Shown here in pieces: positions 9,377 to 18,502 of a stretch of DNA of 64,000 nucleotides. The notes beneath the pieces are model-generated. The model was not told where the DNA came from. It was given only the letters and a program-made list of their open reading frames with translations, and searched no databases. Source of the DNA: Endozoicomonas sp965232255 (GTDB lineage: Bacteria; Pseudomonadota; Gammaproteobacteria; Pseudomonadales; Endozoicomonadaceae); NCBI GenBank assembly GCA_965232255.1, contig OZ246962.1, forward strand, positions 3,410,001 through 3,474,000, in the 5' to 3' direction. The stretch's first letter is position 1, and each line of letters opens with the position of its first letter. Made by a program: the position numbers and the translations under genes.

Positions 9377-9928
9377 TTACTCTCCGTTCAGCAACTCGTC
9401 ATCCAGCAGCTCGGATTCCAACTGTGCCAGTTCAGCTGCCAGCTTTACCATGAACTGCATCTTTCTGACAACGGTTTCTGCCTGCTCCAGCTCTTGCGCG
9501 CGCCAGTGTTGTTCAAACTGCTCAAGATAGGTGGTGATGTCACCATCAACTTGAGCCATCAGTCGCTTTAGCTCTGCTTCCGGATTAGGCTGCGTCTTCA
9601 GTTCAGACACCTCGTCACGCAGCTCCATCTGTGCCAGCAGAAACTGCGGCTCCATAACGGTATTGCGCTCCATATCCACCTCACGGCCAGCCAGCCTGAG
9701 CAAGTAGATGGCTCTCGACAGCGGCTGCTTCAGGGTATGGAATGCTTCATTAACAAAAGAGGCGTACTGTACCGACAAACGCTGCTGACGCTCGCTGTCC
9801 GCAGCGAACCGATCCGGGTGTACTGTGCGTTGCAGCGCCCGGTATTGGCTGGCCAGCTGCTGCTGATCAAGCTGACAGGAAACGGGCAGTGCAAAAAGTT
9901 CGAAATAGTTTTTGGTTAAATCAACCAT
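9377..9928 (-). CDS. hscB: HscB, J-domain co-chaperone
   Basis: 183 residues from the ATG at 9926-9928 (protein start MVDLTKNYFELFALP). An in-frame Met 17 codons upstream is rejected because HscB proteins start just before the NYFELF motif. The N-terminal J domain has the HPD triad (TVHPDRF, about residue 37). The C-terminal three-helix bundle binds IscU. It stimulates the HscA ATPase during Fe-S cluster transfer. It lies between iscA and hscA, as expected. Confidence 0.95.
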   Translation of the reverse strand: MVDLTKNYFELFALPVSCQLDQQQLASQYRALQRTVHPDRFAADSERQQRLSVQYASFVNEAFHTLKQPLSRAIYLLRLAGREVDMERNTVMEPQFLLAQMELRDEVSELKTQPNPEAELKRLMAQVDGDITTYLEQFEQHWRAQELEQAETVVRKMQFMVKLAAELAQLESELLDDELLNGE

Positions 9929-10047
9929 GATACAGTCAAATCCCAGGTCGGTGAGTGTCTGTCGGAACAGGCACAGCATAAACAGACAAAGCCCGAACGG
10001 TAAGACCGGTCAGGCCGACAGGAGCAATAGAGGTTCAAACGCTTTGA

Positions 10048-10392
10048 TCAGGACGCGGCCCGGTCGGCATCCACATTGAAACTTTCACCGCAACCACACT
10101 CACTGGCCACATTCGGATTGTTGAATTTGAAGCCTTCATTCAGGCCTTCGCGCACGAAATCCAACTCAGTGCCGTCAAGATACACCAGGCTTTTTGGGTC
10201 AACAAACACGCTCACGCCGTGATCTTCAAAAACCTGGTCACCCTCATCAACCACATCGACAAATTCCAGCACATAAGCCATGCCTGAGCAGCCCGAGGTG
10301 CGTACACCAAGCCTGATGCCCAGCCCCCGGCCCCGTTGTGATAACTGCCCCTTGATATGGCGGGCGGCCGCTGCGGTTACGGTAATTGCCAT
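10048..10392 (-). CDS. iscA: IscA, A-type Fe-S carrier
   Basis: 114 residues from the ATG encoding MAITVTAAAA; an upstream in-frame Met four codons earlier would only add MEYL. The three conserved cysteines of A-type carriers are present: one in TSGCSGMAYVL (about 35) and a C-x-C pair in ASECGCGESF (about 100). It binds Fe or an Fe-S cluster and passes it to apo-proteins. The gene sits between iscU and hscB. Confidence 0.95.
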   Translation of the reverse strand: MAITVTAAAARHIKGQLSQRGRGLGIRLGVRTSGCSGMAYVLEFVDVVDEGDQVFEDHGVSVFVDPKSLVYLDGTELDFVREGLNEGFKFNNPNVASECGCGESFNVDADRAAS

Positions 10393-10463
10393 TAAATACT
10401 CCATTACTAGCCGGCTAGCAGCTCGGCAAAAAACAGCTCTTTACTGCCAAAACCTGTCGAGTT

Positions 10464-10868
10464 TCAGGCAGCCGGAGCGGCATCGTTATGTTTCTGTTTT
10501 GACCGATAGTCGTCAATAGCTGCCCTGATGGCATCTTCTGCCAGCACCGAGCAGTGAATTTTCACTGGCGGCAGAGCCAGCTCTTCGGCAATGTCCGAAT
10601 TTTTGATAGTGGCCGCCTCCTCCAGCGTCTTGCCTTTCATCCACTCGGTGGCCAGGGAGCTGGAAGCAATGGCAGAACCACAACCGTATGTCTTGAAGCG
10701 GGCATCTTCAATCACCCCCTTATCGTTAACCTGAATTTGCAAGCGCATCACGTCACCACAGGCTGGTGCACCCACCATACCAGTGCCGACATTCTGCGAG
10801 TTCTGGTCCAGCTTGCCAACGTTACGGGGGTTTTCGTAGTGATCAATAACCTTGTCGCTGTAAGCCAT
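10464..10868 (-). CDS. iscU: IscU, Fe-S cluster scaffold
   Basis: 134 residues. The three cluster-binding cysteines are in GAPACGDVM (about 37), KTYGCGSA (about 63) and KIHCSVLAEDA (about 106). The LPPVKIHC stretch holds the LPPVK motif recognised by HscA. IscU receives sulfur from IscS and builds [2Fe-2S] and [4Fe-4S] clusters. It sits about 50 bases after iscS in the operon. Confidence 0.97.
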   Translation of the reverse strand: MAYSDKVIDHYENPRNVGKLDQNSQNVGTGMVGAPACGDVMRLQIQVNDKGVIEDARFKTYGCGSAIASSSLATEWMKGKTLEEAATIKNSDIAEELALPPVKIHCSVLAEDAIRAAIDDYRSKQKHNDAAPAA

Positions 10869-10917
10869 TTCGCTCTCCTTCGAAGTGCTGCCATCAGGGG
10901 CAAGACTTCATCAAAAT

Positions 10918-12132
10918 TCAGTGGCCAACCCATTCAACCTGACTGAGATCGACACCATCTTTGTACATATCCCACAGGGGCGACAACTCGCGCAGTTTCG
11001 TCACCGCCAGGCGGATTTCGGCAACGGCGTGATCGACTTCTGCTTCCGTGGTGAAACGCCCAAGACTGATGCGCAGGGAGCTATGAGCCAGTTCATCACT
11101 CAAACCAAGCGCACGCAATACGTAGGAAGGCTCAAGGCTGGCCGAAGTACAGGCGGAGCCGGATGAAATGGCCAGATCCTTGAGCGACATCATCAGTGAC
11201 TCGCCTTCCACATAAGCAAAACTGATGTTCAGAATGCCCGGTACACGCTGCTCCAGAGAACCATTGATATGCACCTCTTCCAGATCGGCAATCTGGTTCA
11301 GCAGTCGGTCTTTCAGTTGCTCGATACGCGCCCTTTCGTCGTCCATTTCGGCAGCGGCGATACGACAGGCCTCGCCAAAACCAACAATCTGGTGCGTAGG
11401 CAAAGTGCCCGAGCGCATACCACGCTCATGACCGCCACCGTGCATCTGGGCTTCCAGACGTACACGCGGCTTGCGGCGCACGTACAGCGCACCGATACCT
11501 TTTGGTCCGTAGAGCTTGTGGGCAGAAATAGAGAGCAGATCAACCTTCATGGTTGCCATATCCAGGGGAATTTTACCGGCACTTTGGGCCGCATCCACAT
11601 GGAAAATAACCTTGTGCGCCCGGGTCAACTCGCCAATGGCGGCAATATCGTTAATGACGCCGATCTCGTTGTTGACGTGCATCAGGCTGACCAGAATCGT
11701 ATCGTCGCGCAGAGCATCCGCCACCATTTCGGGAGTGATCAGGCCGTCCTGATTCGGGTCGAGATACGTCACTTCATAACCTTCGCGCTCAAGCTGACGA
11801 CAAGTGTCCAGTACTGCTTTATGCTCAATGCGGGAAGTAATAATGTGCTTGCCTTTCTTGTTGTAAAAATTGGCAACCCCTTTAATTGCAAGGTTATCCG
11901 ACTCAGTGGCGCCCGACGTCCAGACAATTTCCCTCGGATCGGCTTTAATAAGGTCTGCTACCTGACGACGGGCGTCTTCAACGGCTTCCTCTGCCCGCCA
12001 GCCAAAAACATGGGAACGCGAAGCCGGATTACCGAAATTACCTTCAGAAGAGAGGCACTGAATCATCTTCTCAGCCACCCTCGGATCAACCGGTGTTGTC
12101 GCAGAATAATCGAGATAAATAGGTAATTTCAT
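10918..12132 (-). CDS. iscS: IscS, cysteine desulfurase
   Basis: 404 residues from the ATG at 12130-12132 (protein start MKLPIYLDYSATTPVD), which has a GGGAGA ribosome-binding site upstream. The frame is open for 25 more codons, but family members start here. The PLP lysine is in SISAHKLYGPKG (about 206) and the catalytic cysteine in SSGSACTSASLEPS (about 328). It removes sulfur from cysteine for Fe-S clusters and tRNA thiolation. It lies between iscR and iscU in the classical order. Confidence 0.97.
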   Translation of the reverse strand: MKLPIYLDYSATTPVDPRVAEKMIQCLSSEGNFGNPASRSHVFGWRAEEAVEDARRQVADLIKADPREIVWTSGATESDNLAIKGVANFYNKKGKHIITSRIEHKAVLDTCRQLEREGYEVTYLDPNQDGLITPEMVADALRDDTILVSLMHVNNEIGVINDIAAIGELTRAHKVIFHVDAAQSAGKIPLDMATMKVDLLSISAHKLYGPKGIGALYVRRKPRVRLEAQMHGGGHERGMRSGTLPTHQIVGFGEACRIAAAEMDDERARIEQLKDRLLNQIADLEEVHINGSLEQRVPGILNISFAYVEGESLMMSLKDLAISSGSACTSASLEPSYVLRALGLSDELAHSSLRISLGRFTTEAEVDHAVAEIRLAVTKLRELSPLWDMYKDGVDLSQVEWVGH

Positions 12133-12256
12133 TTGGCACATCTCCCGGCGGTCAGTACGCGCAATATCCTTGATTGGCAAAGAGGTAAAATCTTCATGAC
12201 TCAACATCCTGATTTTATTTCAGGGGCCACTCTTACTAGCCAAAGGTGATCGCCCT

Positions 12257-12727
12257 TCATAAAATGCTGTCGACGGCAATTTTGTTATCCTGCTGCTCAT
12301 CCTGACGCAGCGCAACACTTTGAATTTCCCGGCGTGCCACCAAGTCGGCCAGACTGATGCCACCGAGAAAAGAGTGGATCTGATCGCTCAAATCCTGCCA
12401 CAAATGGTGAGTCAGACAAGTCACGCCATGTTGACACCCCTTGGCTCCTTTACACTTTGTCGCGTCTACGGACTCATTAACGGCGTCGATCACCTGGGCC
12501 ACGAAAATATTACTGCTGGGCCGACCCAAACGATAGCCGCCGCCAGGCCCACGCACACTGAACACCAGATCACCACGACGCAACTTGGCAAATAACTGTT
12601 CCAGGTATGAGAGCGAAATCCCCTGCCGACCCGATATGTCGGCCAATGAAACCGGCCCCTGGTCAGCGTGAAGAGCCAAATCAAGCATGGCCGTCACCGC
12701 GTAGCGTCCTTTGGTGGTCAATCTCAT
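12257..12727 (-). CDS. iscR: IscR, Rrf2-family Fe-S sensing regulator
   Basis: 156 residues. The N-terminal winged helix-turn-helix (MRLTTKGRYAVTAMLDLALH) is typical of Rrf2 proteins. The three cysteines in the CKGAKGCQHGVTC region (about 92-104) match the C-x5-C-x5-C ligand set for a [2Fe-2S] cluster. In E. coli the holo-protein represses the isc operon through type-1 sites. A near-consensus type-1 site overlaps the promoter of this operon (12858-12882), so autoregulation is expected. Confidence 0.96.
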   Translation of the reverse strand: MRLTTKGRYAVTAMLDLALHADQGPVSLADISGRQGISLSYLEQLFAKLRRGDLVFSVRGPGGGYRLGRPSSNIFVAQVIDAVNESVDATKCKGAKGCQHGVTCLTHHLWQDLSDQIHSFLGGISLADLVARREIQSVALRQDEQQDNKIAVDSIL

Positions 12728-12849
12728 ACAGAATCTCTCGCTAGTCAGGCAGAGTTATCGGTCTCAGTAGCAGGGCTTTTTACATCCGTGATTACCGGTC
12801 ACGACTTAACCGGCAGCAAAATCAATCCAGATCTTGTCTTGACAGGGGA

Positions 12850-12878
12850 ATTATGAAATACCTGAGCAAAACAGTCAA
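12850..12878 (-). promoter_or_regulatory. Sigma70 promoter of the isc operon
   Basis: On the minus strand, -35 TTGACT (12873-12878) and -10 CATAAT (12850-12855) are separated by exactly 17 bases. Both are close to consensus and point to iscR, whose start codon is 122 bases downstream of the -10 box. The stretch from 12883 to 13017 upstream holds no gene. Confidence 0.82.
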
Positions 12879-12882
12879 TTAT
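12858..12882 (-). promoter_or_regulatory. IscR type-1 binding site
   Basis: Read on the minus strand, 22 of 25 positions match the published E. coli type-1 IscR consensus as I recall it. The ATA...GACT left half (with ATAATTGACTG) and the TC...GGTAT right half are present. The site covers the -35 box and most of the spacer, the position expected for repression by [2Fe-2S]-IscR. Confidence 0.8.
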
Positions 12883-13017
12883 TATGCATGAGATCAATGG
12901 GTAAAGGCGAGTACAGCAGAATAACGTTCGAGTGTGTATTTATATAATTTTTTTGAATTTGCGAAAAGCACAAACAGGCTTTGGCGAATTTTTTCATTAT
13001 TAGACAAGTGCTCAACT

Positions 13018-13041
13018 CCCTCCGGTGCATGCGCCGGAGGG
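13018..13041 (-). terminator. Hairpin terminator after lolD
   Basis: CCCTCCGG and CCGGAGGG form a perfect 8-bp GC-rich stem with an 8-base loop, 12 bases past the lolD stop. No strong T-run follows on the minus strand, so termination could be partial. Confidence 0.6.
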
Positions 13042-13052
13042 GTTTGCGTCCA

Positions 13053-13784
13053 TCACACCGGCACCAGGTAGCCACCCTCAAGGCGCAACGCCCGGTCCAT
13101 CTGGCGGGCAAAATCCAGGTCATGAGTCACCACAATAAAACTGGTGGTCAGCTTCTTGCTGAGCGAATCCATCAGCTCGTGAATGCGACCGGCTGTGTGC
13201 GGGTCAAGGTTGCCGGTCGGCTCATCCATCAGCACCAAGTCAGGGTTGCCCACCAAAGCCCGGGCAATAGCAACCCGTTGTCGTTCACCGCCAGAAAGCT
13301 CGGCCGGTTTATGCGCTATTCGTTCTGCCAACCCCACCATTCCCAGTAACTCTTGCGCCCGGCTGCGTGCTTCTTTCACCGATACTTCCGGGCGCAACAA
13401 CAGCGGCATGGCAACATTTTCCAGGGCAGTGAATTCTGGTAACAAATGGTGGAACTGATAAACAAATCCCAGATGACGATTACGCAGCTCACCTTGCTGT
13501 CGCTCTGAGACACTCATCAGCATCTGTCCACACAACACCACCTCACCACTCGAAGGCGAATCCAGACCAGCCAGCAGTTGCAGCAGCGTTGTTTTGCCCG
13601 AACCTGACGTCCCGACAATGGCCACTCGCTCAGCAGGCATGACTGACAGTTCGATTCCGTTGAGTACTTGCAGATTCTCGCGCCCTTCGGCAAACACTTT
13701 GGTCAGGCCACGACATTCCAGTACCGCATGGTTCGTCGAACGGTTGCTTGCGTGGTTAGCATAATCAAGGGAGCTGTTATTCAT
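13053..13784 (-). CDS. lolD: LolD, ATPase of the lipoprotein-releasing ABC transporter
   Basis: 243 residues from the ATG at 13782-13784 (start MNNSSLDYANH); a longer frame exists upstream but lies inside the permease gene. Walker A is GTSGSGKTTLL, the ABC signature is LSGGERQRVAIARAL, and Walker B is PDLVLMDEPTGNLD with the LolD/MacB-type continuation. The complex extracts outer-membrane lipoproteins from the inner membrane and hands them to LolA. The gene overlaps the 3' end of the permease gene by 8 bases, so translation is coupled. Confidence 0.95.
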   Translation of the reverse strand: MNNSSLDYANHASNRSTNHAVLECRGLTKVFAEGRENLQVLNGIELSVMPAERVAIVGTSGSGKTTLLQLLAGLDSPSSGEVVLCGQMLMSVSERQQGELRNRHLGFVYQFHHLLPEFTALENVAMPLLLRPEVSVKEARSRAQELLGMVGLAERIAHKPAELSGGERQRVAIARALVGNPDLVLMDEPTGNLDPHTAGRIHELMDSLSKKLTTSFIVVTHDLDFARQMDRALRLEGGYLVPV

Positions 13785-15021
13785 AACGCAACGCCTCCGC
13801 CGGCTCGGTTCTGGAAGCACGCCACGCTGGGTACAGCGTCGCCACAAAACTCATCAGCAAACCTGATACACCGATGACTGCCACATCCTGCCACATCAGC
13901 TCCGAGGGCAGATAACTGATGAAATAGACGTCAGGACTCAAAAAGTTAATGCCCAGAAAACGCTCCAGGGCACTGACAATGGCAGAGACATTCAGCGCCC
14001 CAATAATGCCCAGGGCAACGCCCAAAAATGTACCAATCACCCCAATCAACGACCCCTGCACCATAAAGATCCCCATAATCATTCCCGGACTGGCGCCAAA
14101 AGTCCTGAGAATGGCAATATCGCCCTGTTTATCGGTCACCACCATCACCAGCGTGGAGACAATATTAAACGCTGCCACAGCGACAATCAGGGTCAGCAAC
14201 AAACCAACCATGGTCTTTTCCATCTGAATCGCCTGGAACAGACGACCATGGGTACGTGTCCAGTCCTGCACAAAATAACGGCCGGGGAGCGTCACGGCCA
14301 CATCCCAGGCCAAGCGCGGGGCAGCAAAAAGATCGTTCATTTTCAGGCGAATGCCGGTCACTCCTTCAGGCACGCGTAAAAATCGGGCCAGGTCCTCCCG
14401 GTTGGTGTAGGCCAGGTTGCCATCCACATCCGCCCCCACCGAGAAAGTCCCTACCACGGTGAACCGCTTGAGCCGGGGCAATACTCCGGCCAGATTAACG
14501 CTTGCTTCGGGCAGAATCATAGTGACCTTGTCGCCTACGCCAACGCTCAGGTAGTTCGCCAGAATTTCACCGAGCAAAATACCAAACTTGCCAGGCTGTA
14601 AGTCCTCCAGCGATCCCTGGGTCATATGGTCAGCAATAATGGACACTCTTTTCTCGTATTCCGGGTCAATTCCATAAAACAGTGCCCCGCGCACACGATC
14701 ACCGTTGGTGAGCATCCCCTGGGCATCGACAAACGGCGCTGCCGCGGAGATCCCCGGCTTTTCAGGAATGGTCTCAACCAACGTCTGCCACTGGTCAATA
14801 CCGCCACCGGCAGCAGTAATGGTGGCATGAGGTACCATGCCTAATACCCGCTGTTTAAGCTCACGGTCAAAGCCATTCATAACTGACAGAACAATAATGA
14901 GTACCGAAACCCCCAGCGTTAACCCCACCATGGAGGTGCCGGAGATAAAGGAAATAAAATGGTTCCGTCGTTTTGCGCGGGTGTAACGCAAACCGATAAA
15001 TATGGGTAGAGGTCTAAACAT
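13777..15021 (-). CDS. lolC: LolC/LolE-family lipoprotein-release permease
   Basis: 414 residues. One N-terminal membrane helix follows FISFISGTSMVGLTLGVSV. A large periplasmic domain runs from about 50 to 265, and three C-terminal helices carry the FtsX-like pattern ending in LYPAWRASRTEPAEALRYE. It forms the membrane part of the LolCDE-type transporter. In E. coli lolC and lolE flank lolD. Here only one permease gene is present and lolD is followed by the isc region, so this may be a LolF-type protein acting as a homodimer, or the partner may lie elsewhere. Confidence 0.9.
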   Translation of the reverse strand: MFRPLPIFIGLRYTRAKRRNHFISFISGTSMVGLTLGVSVLIIVLSVMNGFDRELKQRVLGMVPHATITAAGGGIDQWQTLVETIPEKPGISAAAPFVDAQGMLTNGDRVRGALFYGIDPEYEKRVSIIADHMTQGSLEDLQPGKFGILLGEILANYLSVGVGDKVTMILPEASVNLAGVLPRLKRFTVVGTFSVGADVDGNLAYTNREDLARFLRVPEGVTGIRLKMNDLFAAPRLAWDVAVTLPGRYFVQDWTRTHGRLFQAIQMEKTMVGLLLTLIVAVAAFNIVSTLVMVVTDKQGDIAILRTFGASPGMIMGIFMVQGSLIGVIGTFLGVALGIIGALNVSAIVSALERFLGINFLSPDVYFISYLPSELMWQDVAVIGVSGLLMSFVATLYPAWRASRTEPAEALRYE

Positions 15022-15190
15022 TTATTGTGCCAGTTATACCTACACTTCTTGGCTTAGAAGAGTGGATTTTCCAATATCAATAAGGACACGAACGGTATTG
15101 TGTCATATCAGGATAGAGCGTCCCGCTGACTTTACTGTTCCTTGATTTTGCCACACTGTCGTTTACTTTGTATTGTCGTACACGACTGCG

Positions 15191-16096
15191 TTAACGCAAT
15201 TTTTTGCGAAACTGCCCCGGTGGCATACCAAAATAACGGGCAAATGCTTCATAAAAGCGGCTGAGCGAACTGAAACCGCAGGCAAAGCCGATGTCAGCAA
15301 TGGGCCGTTCCCCATCAAGCAGCAATAGCTGAGCCTTTTGCAAGCGTTGAAACTGTAAATACTGCTTGATGGAAATGCCCATGACCCCGGTAAATAAATT
15401 GGTGGTGTAGTTCTTGTGCAGACCAAGGTGGGCAGCCACATCGGCGGTTGAAATGGGCCTATGCAGATTTTCCCCCATAAACCGCACCATGGCCGATACG
15501 TGGTGCGCCCCTTTCAGCCGGACGCTACCCAGATGAGCTGGCAGTTTGCCATCACAATGGGCACACGCCGGATAATCCCACCCTAGCAGGCTAACCCGTT
15601 TTAATAACAGCGCCAGTTCACCGAGGATAATCTCTTTCAACTCCGGATTATCGCTCTGAAAATCCTGATGCCAACGCTGCAAGCGCATCAGCAAATAGTC
15701 ATGATCCTCTCTGGCCAGGGCGATATACCCGGTCATTATTTCCTGACGCAGCTTATCGGCCAGCGACCATTGCAAAAACTCTGGTAACGGAACGTAGAGG
15801 TTATAAAGCTGCCCGTGCCCTTCGAGAGCCACCAGCCGATGGGGCGTATTGGCCCAGAAAATAGCTAGCCGATGTTCAGGAATATGCTGTTCACGACCAT
15901 TAACCAGGTAGGTGGCGGAACAATCCAGTAGGTAGTTCAGCTCCACATGCCCATGTACATGACCACTGTTCATAATGTACGGGGCCCGGTTTTCGATATA
16001 GAAAATATCGCCCTGAATATCAGAAAAAGAGCCAGGCATCGGCACTACACCTTCCGTACCAGCCCCTTCTCTCGATATTTGGCGCACCGCCACCAT
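15191..16096 (-). CDS. AraC-family transcriptional regulator divergent from galETK
   Basis: 301 residues from the ATG at 16094-16096, chosen because an AGGAGAG ribosome-binding site lies just upstream; the open frame extends further but lacks such a site. The N-terminal half looks like a cupin sugar-sensing domain (HVHGHVELNYLL region). The C-terminal 100 residues hold two helix-turn-helix motifs (STADVAAHLGLHKNY and IADIGFACGFSSLSRFYEAF), ending in MPPGQFRKKLR. It resembles MelR-like sugar regulators. Being divergent from galE, it is a good candidate activator of the Leloir operon. The effector is unknown. Confidence 0.85.
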   Translation of the reverse strand: MVAVRQISREGAGTEGVVPMPGSFSDIQGDIFYIENRAPYIMNSGHVHGHVELNYLLDCSATYLVNGREQHIPEHRLAIFWANTPHRLVALEGHGQLYNLYVPLPEFLQWSLADKLRQEIMTGYIALAREDHDYLLMRLQRWHQDFQSDNPELKEIILGELALLLKRVSLLGWDYPACAHCDGKLPAHLGSVRLKGAHHVSAMVRFMGENLHRPISTADVAAHLGLHKNYTTNLFTGVMGISIKQYLQFQRLQKAQLLLLDGERPIADIGFACGFSSLSRFYEAFARYFGMPPGQFRKKLR

Positions 16097-16377
16097 AATT
16101 ACTCTCCTGGAGCACTCTTTCGGAGCAATCTGCTGGCCACAATGACTGCCCCTGAATGACCCCTCTGATTCTGTTGTGCCAAGCCTGTTCTGTTGAGCCC
16201 GACACACAACCGATTTAAGGTAAAGGATCAGCATAATAGCGGTTATCACCAACAAAATCTTTGTTTTTGGGAAAAACCAATAAAAAACCGTTAAAGAAAC
16301 CGCAGCGCCGCTCTTCTTACAATGATCATCAATCATGAATCAACAGGTTTTATCACAACCTGAACACGAGGCAGACT

Positions 16378-17394
16378 ATGAGCATCCTGATCACCGGAGG
16401 CGCTGGCTACATCGGCAGCCACACCTGTCTGGAACTACTGCACGCCGGCCATGAGGTAGTAGTTGTCGACAACCTCTGCAACAGCCATGAAGAAGCGCTG
16501 CACCGGGTAAAAAACCTGACCGGCCAGGAACTGGCGTTTTATCCCGTTGATATCCGTGACCAGCAAGCTCTACGCAAAGTGTTTGCCGCCCACGCTATCG
16601 AAGCGGTGATACATTTTGCTGGCCTGAAGGCTGTGGGCGAATCGACTCAAATACCATTGTCGTATTTTGATAATAACGTCAGTGGCACAGTAAAACTGCT
16701 GGAGGTCATGGAAGAGTTTGACGTTCGTCACCTGGTCTTCAGCTCCTCGGCCACCGTTTACGGCGACCCCCATGAAGTCCCGATCAAAGAGAGTTTTCCG
16801 GTCGGTGGCGTCACCAATCCCTATGGGCGCAGCAAATTCATGGTTGAAGAAATTCTGCGCGACACTGCTGCGTCTGACCAACGCTGGAACTTCAGCATCT
16901 TGCGTTACTTCAACCCGGTGGGTGCGCACGAATCCGGTCAGATTGGCGAAGACCCCAGCGGTATTCCCAATAACCTGATGCCCTACATCGCCCAAGTGGC
17001 CGTGGGCAAACTCAAGCAACTTAATGTGTTTGGTGACGACTACTCGACACCAGACGGCACTGGTGTACGCGACTACATTCATGTAGTTGACCTGGCTCTC
17101 GGCCACCTGGCAGCGCTGAAAACCCACTGGCAGGATCATGGCGTCCATACCTACAACTTGGGTACCGGTAATGGCAACAGCGTTATGGACATGCTGCACG
17201 CCTTCGAAAAAGCCTGTAACAAAGAGCTACCGTACGCTATCCAGCCACGTCGACCGGGCGATATTGCCCAGTGCTACGCCGACCCCACCTACGCCGAAGA
17301 AAAACTCGGCTGGAAGGCGACCCGTACCGTCGACGATATGACCTGCGACACCTGGCGCTGGCAGTCGCAAAATCCCAACGGCTTTAACCAGTAA
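16378..17394 (+). CDS. galE: UDP-glucose 4-epimerase
   Basis: 338 residues, identical in length to E. coli GalE. The NAD-binding G-x2-G-x2-G lies at the N-terminus (ITGGAGYIGSHTCLELL). The catalytic Ser is in FSSSATVYG (about 125) and the Tyr/Lys pair in NPYGRSKF (about 149-153). It interconverts UDP-galactose and UDP-glucose, feeding both galactose breakdown and surface-polysaccharide synthesis. A GAGG ribosome-binding site precedes the ATG. It is the first gene of galE-galT-galK. Confidence 0.97.
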   Translation: MSILITGGAGYIGSHTCLELLHAGHEVVVVDNLCNSHEEALHRVKNLTGQELAFYPVDIRDQQALRKVFAAHAIEAVIHFAGLKAVGESTQIPLSYFDNNVSGTVKLLEVMEEFDVRHLVFSSSATVYGDPHEVPIKESFPVGGVTNPYGRSKFMVEEILRDTAASDQRWNFSILRYFNPVGAHESGQIGEDPSGIPNNLMPYIAQVAVGKLKQLNVFGDDYSTPDGTGVRDYIHVVDLALGHLAALKTHWQDHGVHTYNLGTGNGNSVMDMLHAFEKACNKELPYAIQPRRPGDIAQCYADPTYAEEKLGWKATRTVDDMTCDTWRWQSQNPNGFNQ

Positions 17395-17426
17395 CGCATT
17401 TATTGATTTTTCAAGGTTGTTAAACA

Positions 17427-18479
17427 ATGAGCCAATTTGATCCAGTCGACCATCCACACCGCCGTTTTAACCCATTGACTGGCGACTGGATACTGGTATC
17501 ACCGCACCGCGCCAAACGCCCCTGGCAAGGACAGGTAGAAAAAACGGCATCTGACGTTCGTCCTGCGCACGACCCGCAGTGCTATCTGTGTCCGCGCAAC
17601 GAACGCATTACTGGTGACCACAACCCGGACTACACCGAGCCGTTCATTTTCCCCAATGATTTTCCGGCCCTGCTGACCGACACACCCGAAGCGGCCAGTA
17701 GCTCTGACCTGTTCCAGAGCAGCACTGCCCGCGGCGAAGCACGGGTTATCTGTTTCTCCCCCGACCACAGCAAAACCCTGCCGCAACTGACTGAGCAGGA
17801 GATTCGCAAAGTGGTGGATACCTGGGCCGAACAAGTGATTGAACTGGGCGAAAAATACCCATGGGTGCAGTTGTTTGAAAACAAGGGCGCGGTGATGGGC
17901 TGCTCCAATCCTCATCCTCACGGACAAATCTGGGCCAGCAGCTTCCTGCCCAACGAGGCACGCAAAGAAGACGCTAATCAACGTCAGTGGCAGCAAGACA
18001 AAGGCGTCAACCTGCTGGTGGAGTACGCCCGACAGGAAGCAGCGACTGGCGAGCGCACCGTGGTGGAAAACGATCACTGGATCGCTGTTGTGCCCTACTG
18101 GGCGGCATGGCCTTTCGAAACTCTGCTGTTGCCTAAACGTCATGTGTTGCGTATGCCCGACCTGAGCACGCAAGAACGCGATGCCCTTGCCGTCATCATG
18201 AAAAAACTGACGACCAAGTACGATAACCTGTTCCAGACTTCATTCCCCTATTCCATGGGCTGGCACGGTGCCCCCTGTCATCCAGGGCAGGCATCAGTAG
18301 ACGACAGTCACTGGCAACTGCACGCGCATTTCTATCCACCGCTGCTCAGATCAGCCACGGTACGCAAATTTATGGTGGGCTTTGAAATGCTGGCCGAAAC
18401 CCAGCGCGACCTGACCGCCGAGCAAGCTGCGCAGCGCCTGCGCGAGCTGCCAGAAACTCATTACCTTGAAAAAAACTGA
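17427..18479 (+). CDS. galT: Galactose-1-phosphate uridylyltransferase
   Basis: 350 residues, family length. The catalytic histidine triad is visible as NPHPHGQIWASS (about 159-170). The zinc-site cysteines are in CYLCPRN (about 52-55), and the C-terminal lobe has HGAPCHPG and LHAHFYPP. It transfers UMP from UDP-glucose to galactose-1-phosphate in the Leloir pathway. It starts 32 bases after galE and lies 23 bases before galK. Confidence 0.97.
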   Translation: MSQFDPVDHPHRRFNPLTGDWILVSPHRAKRPWQGQVEKTASDVRPAHDPQCYLCPRNERITGDHNPDYTEPFIFPNDFPALLTDTPEAASSSDLFQSSTARGEARVICFSPDHSKTLPQLTEQEIRKVVDTWAEQVIELGEKYPWVQLFENKGAVMGCSNPHPHGQIWASSFLPNEARKEDANQRQWQQDKGVNLLVEYARQEAATGERTVVENDHWIAVVPYWAAWPFETLLLPKRHVLRMPDLSTQERDALAVIMKKLTTKYDNLFQTSFPYSMGWHGAPCHPGQASVDDSHWQLHAHFYPPLLRSATVRKFMVGFEMLAETQRDLTAEQAAQRLRELPETHYLEKN

Positions 18480-18502
18480 CGTAAAACACCGAACCGGAAA
18501 AA

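Noticed and set aside
11269..12126. 285-codon open frame antisense to iscS
   Set aside because: The minus-strand iscS protein is unmistakable with its catalytic residues; the antisense frame has no recognisable sequence.
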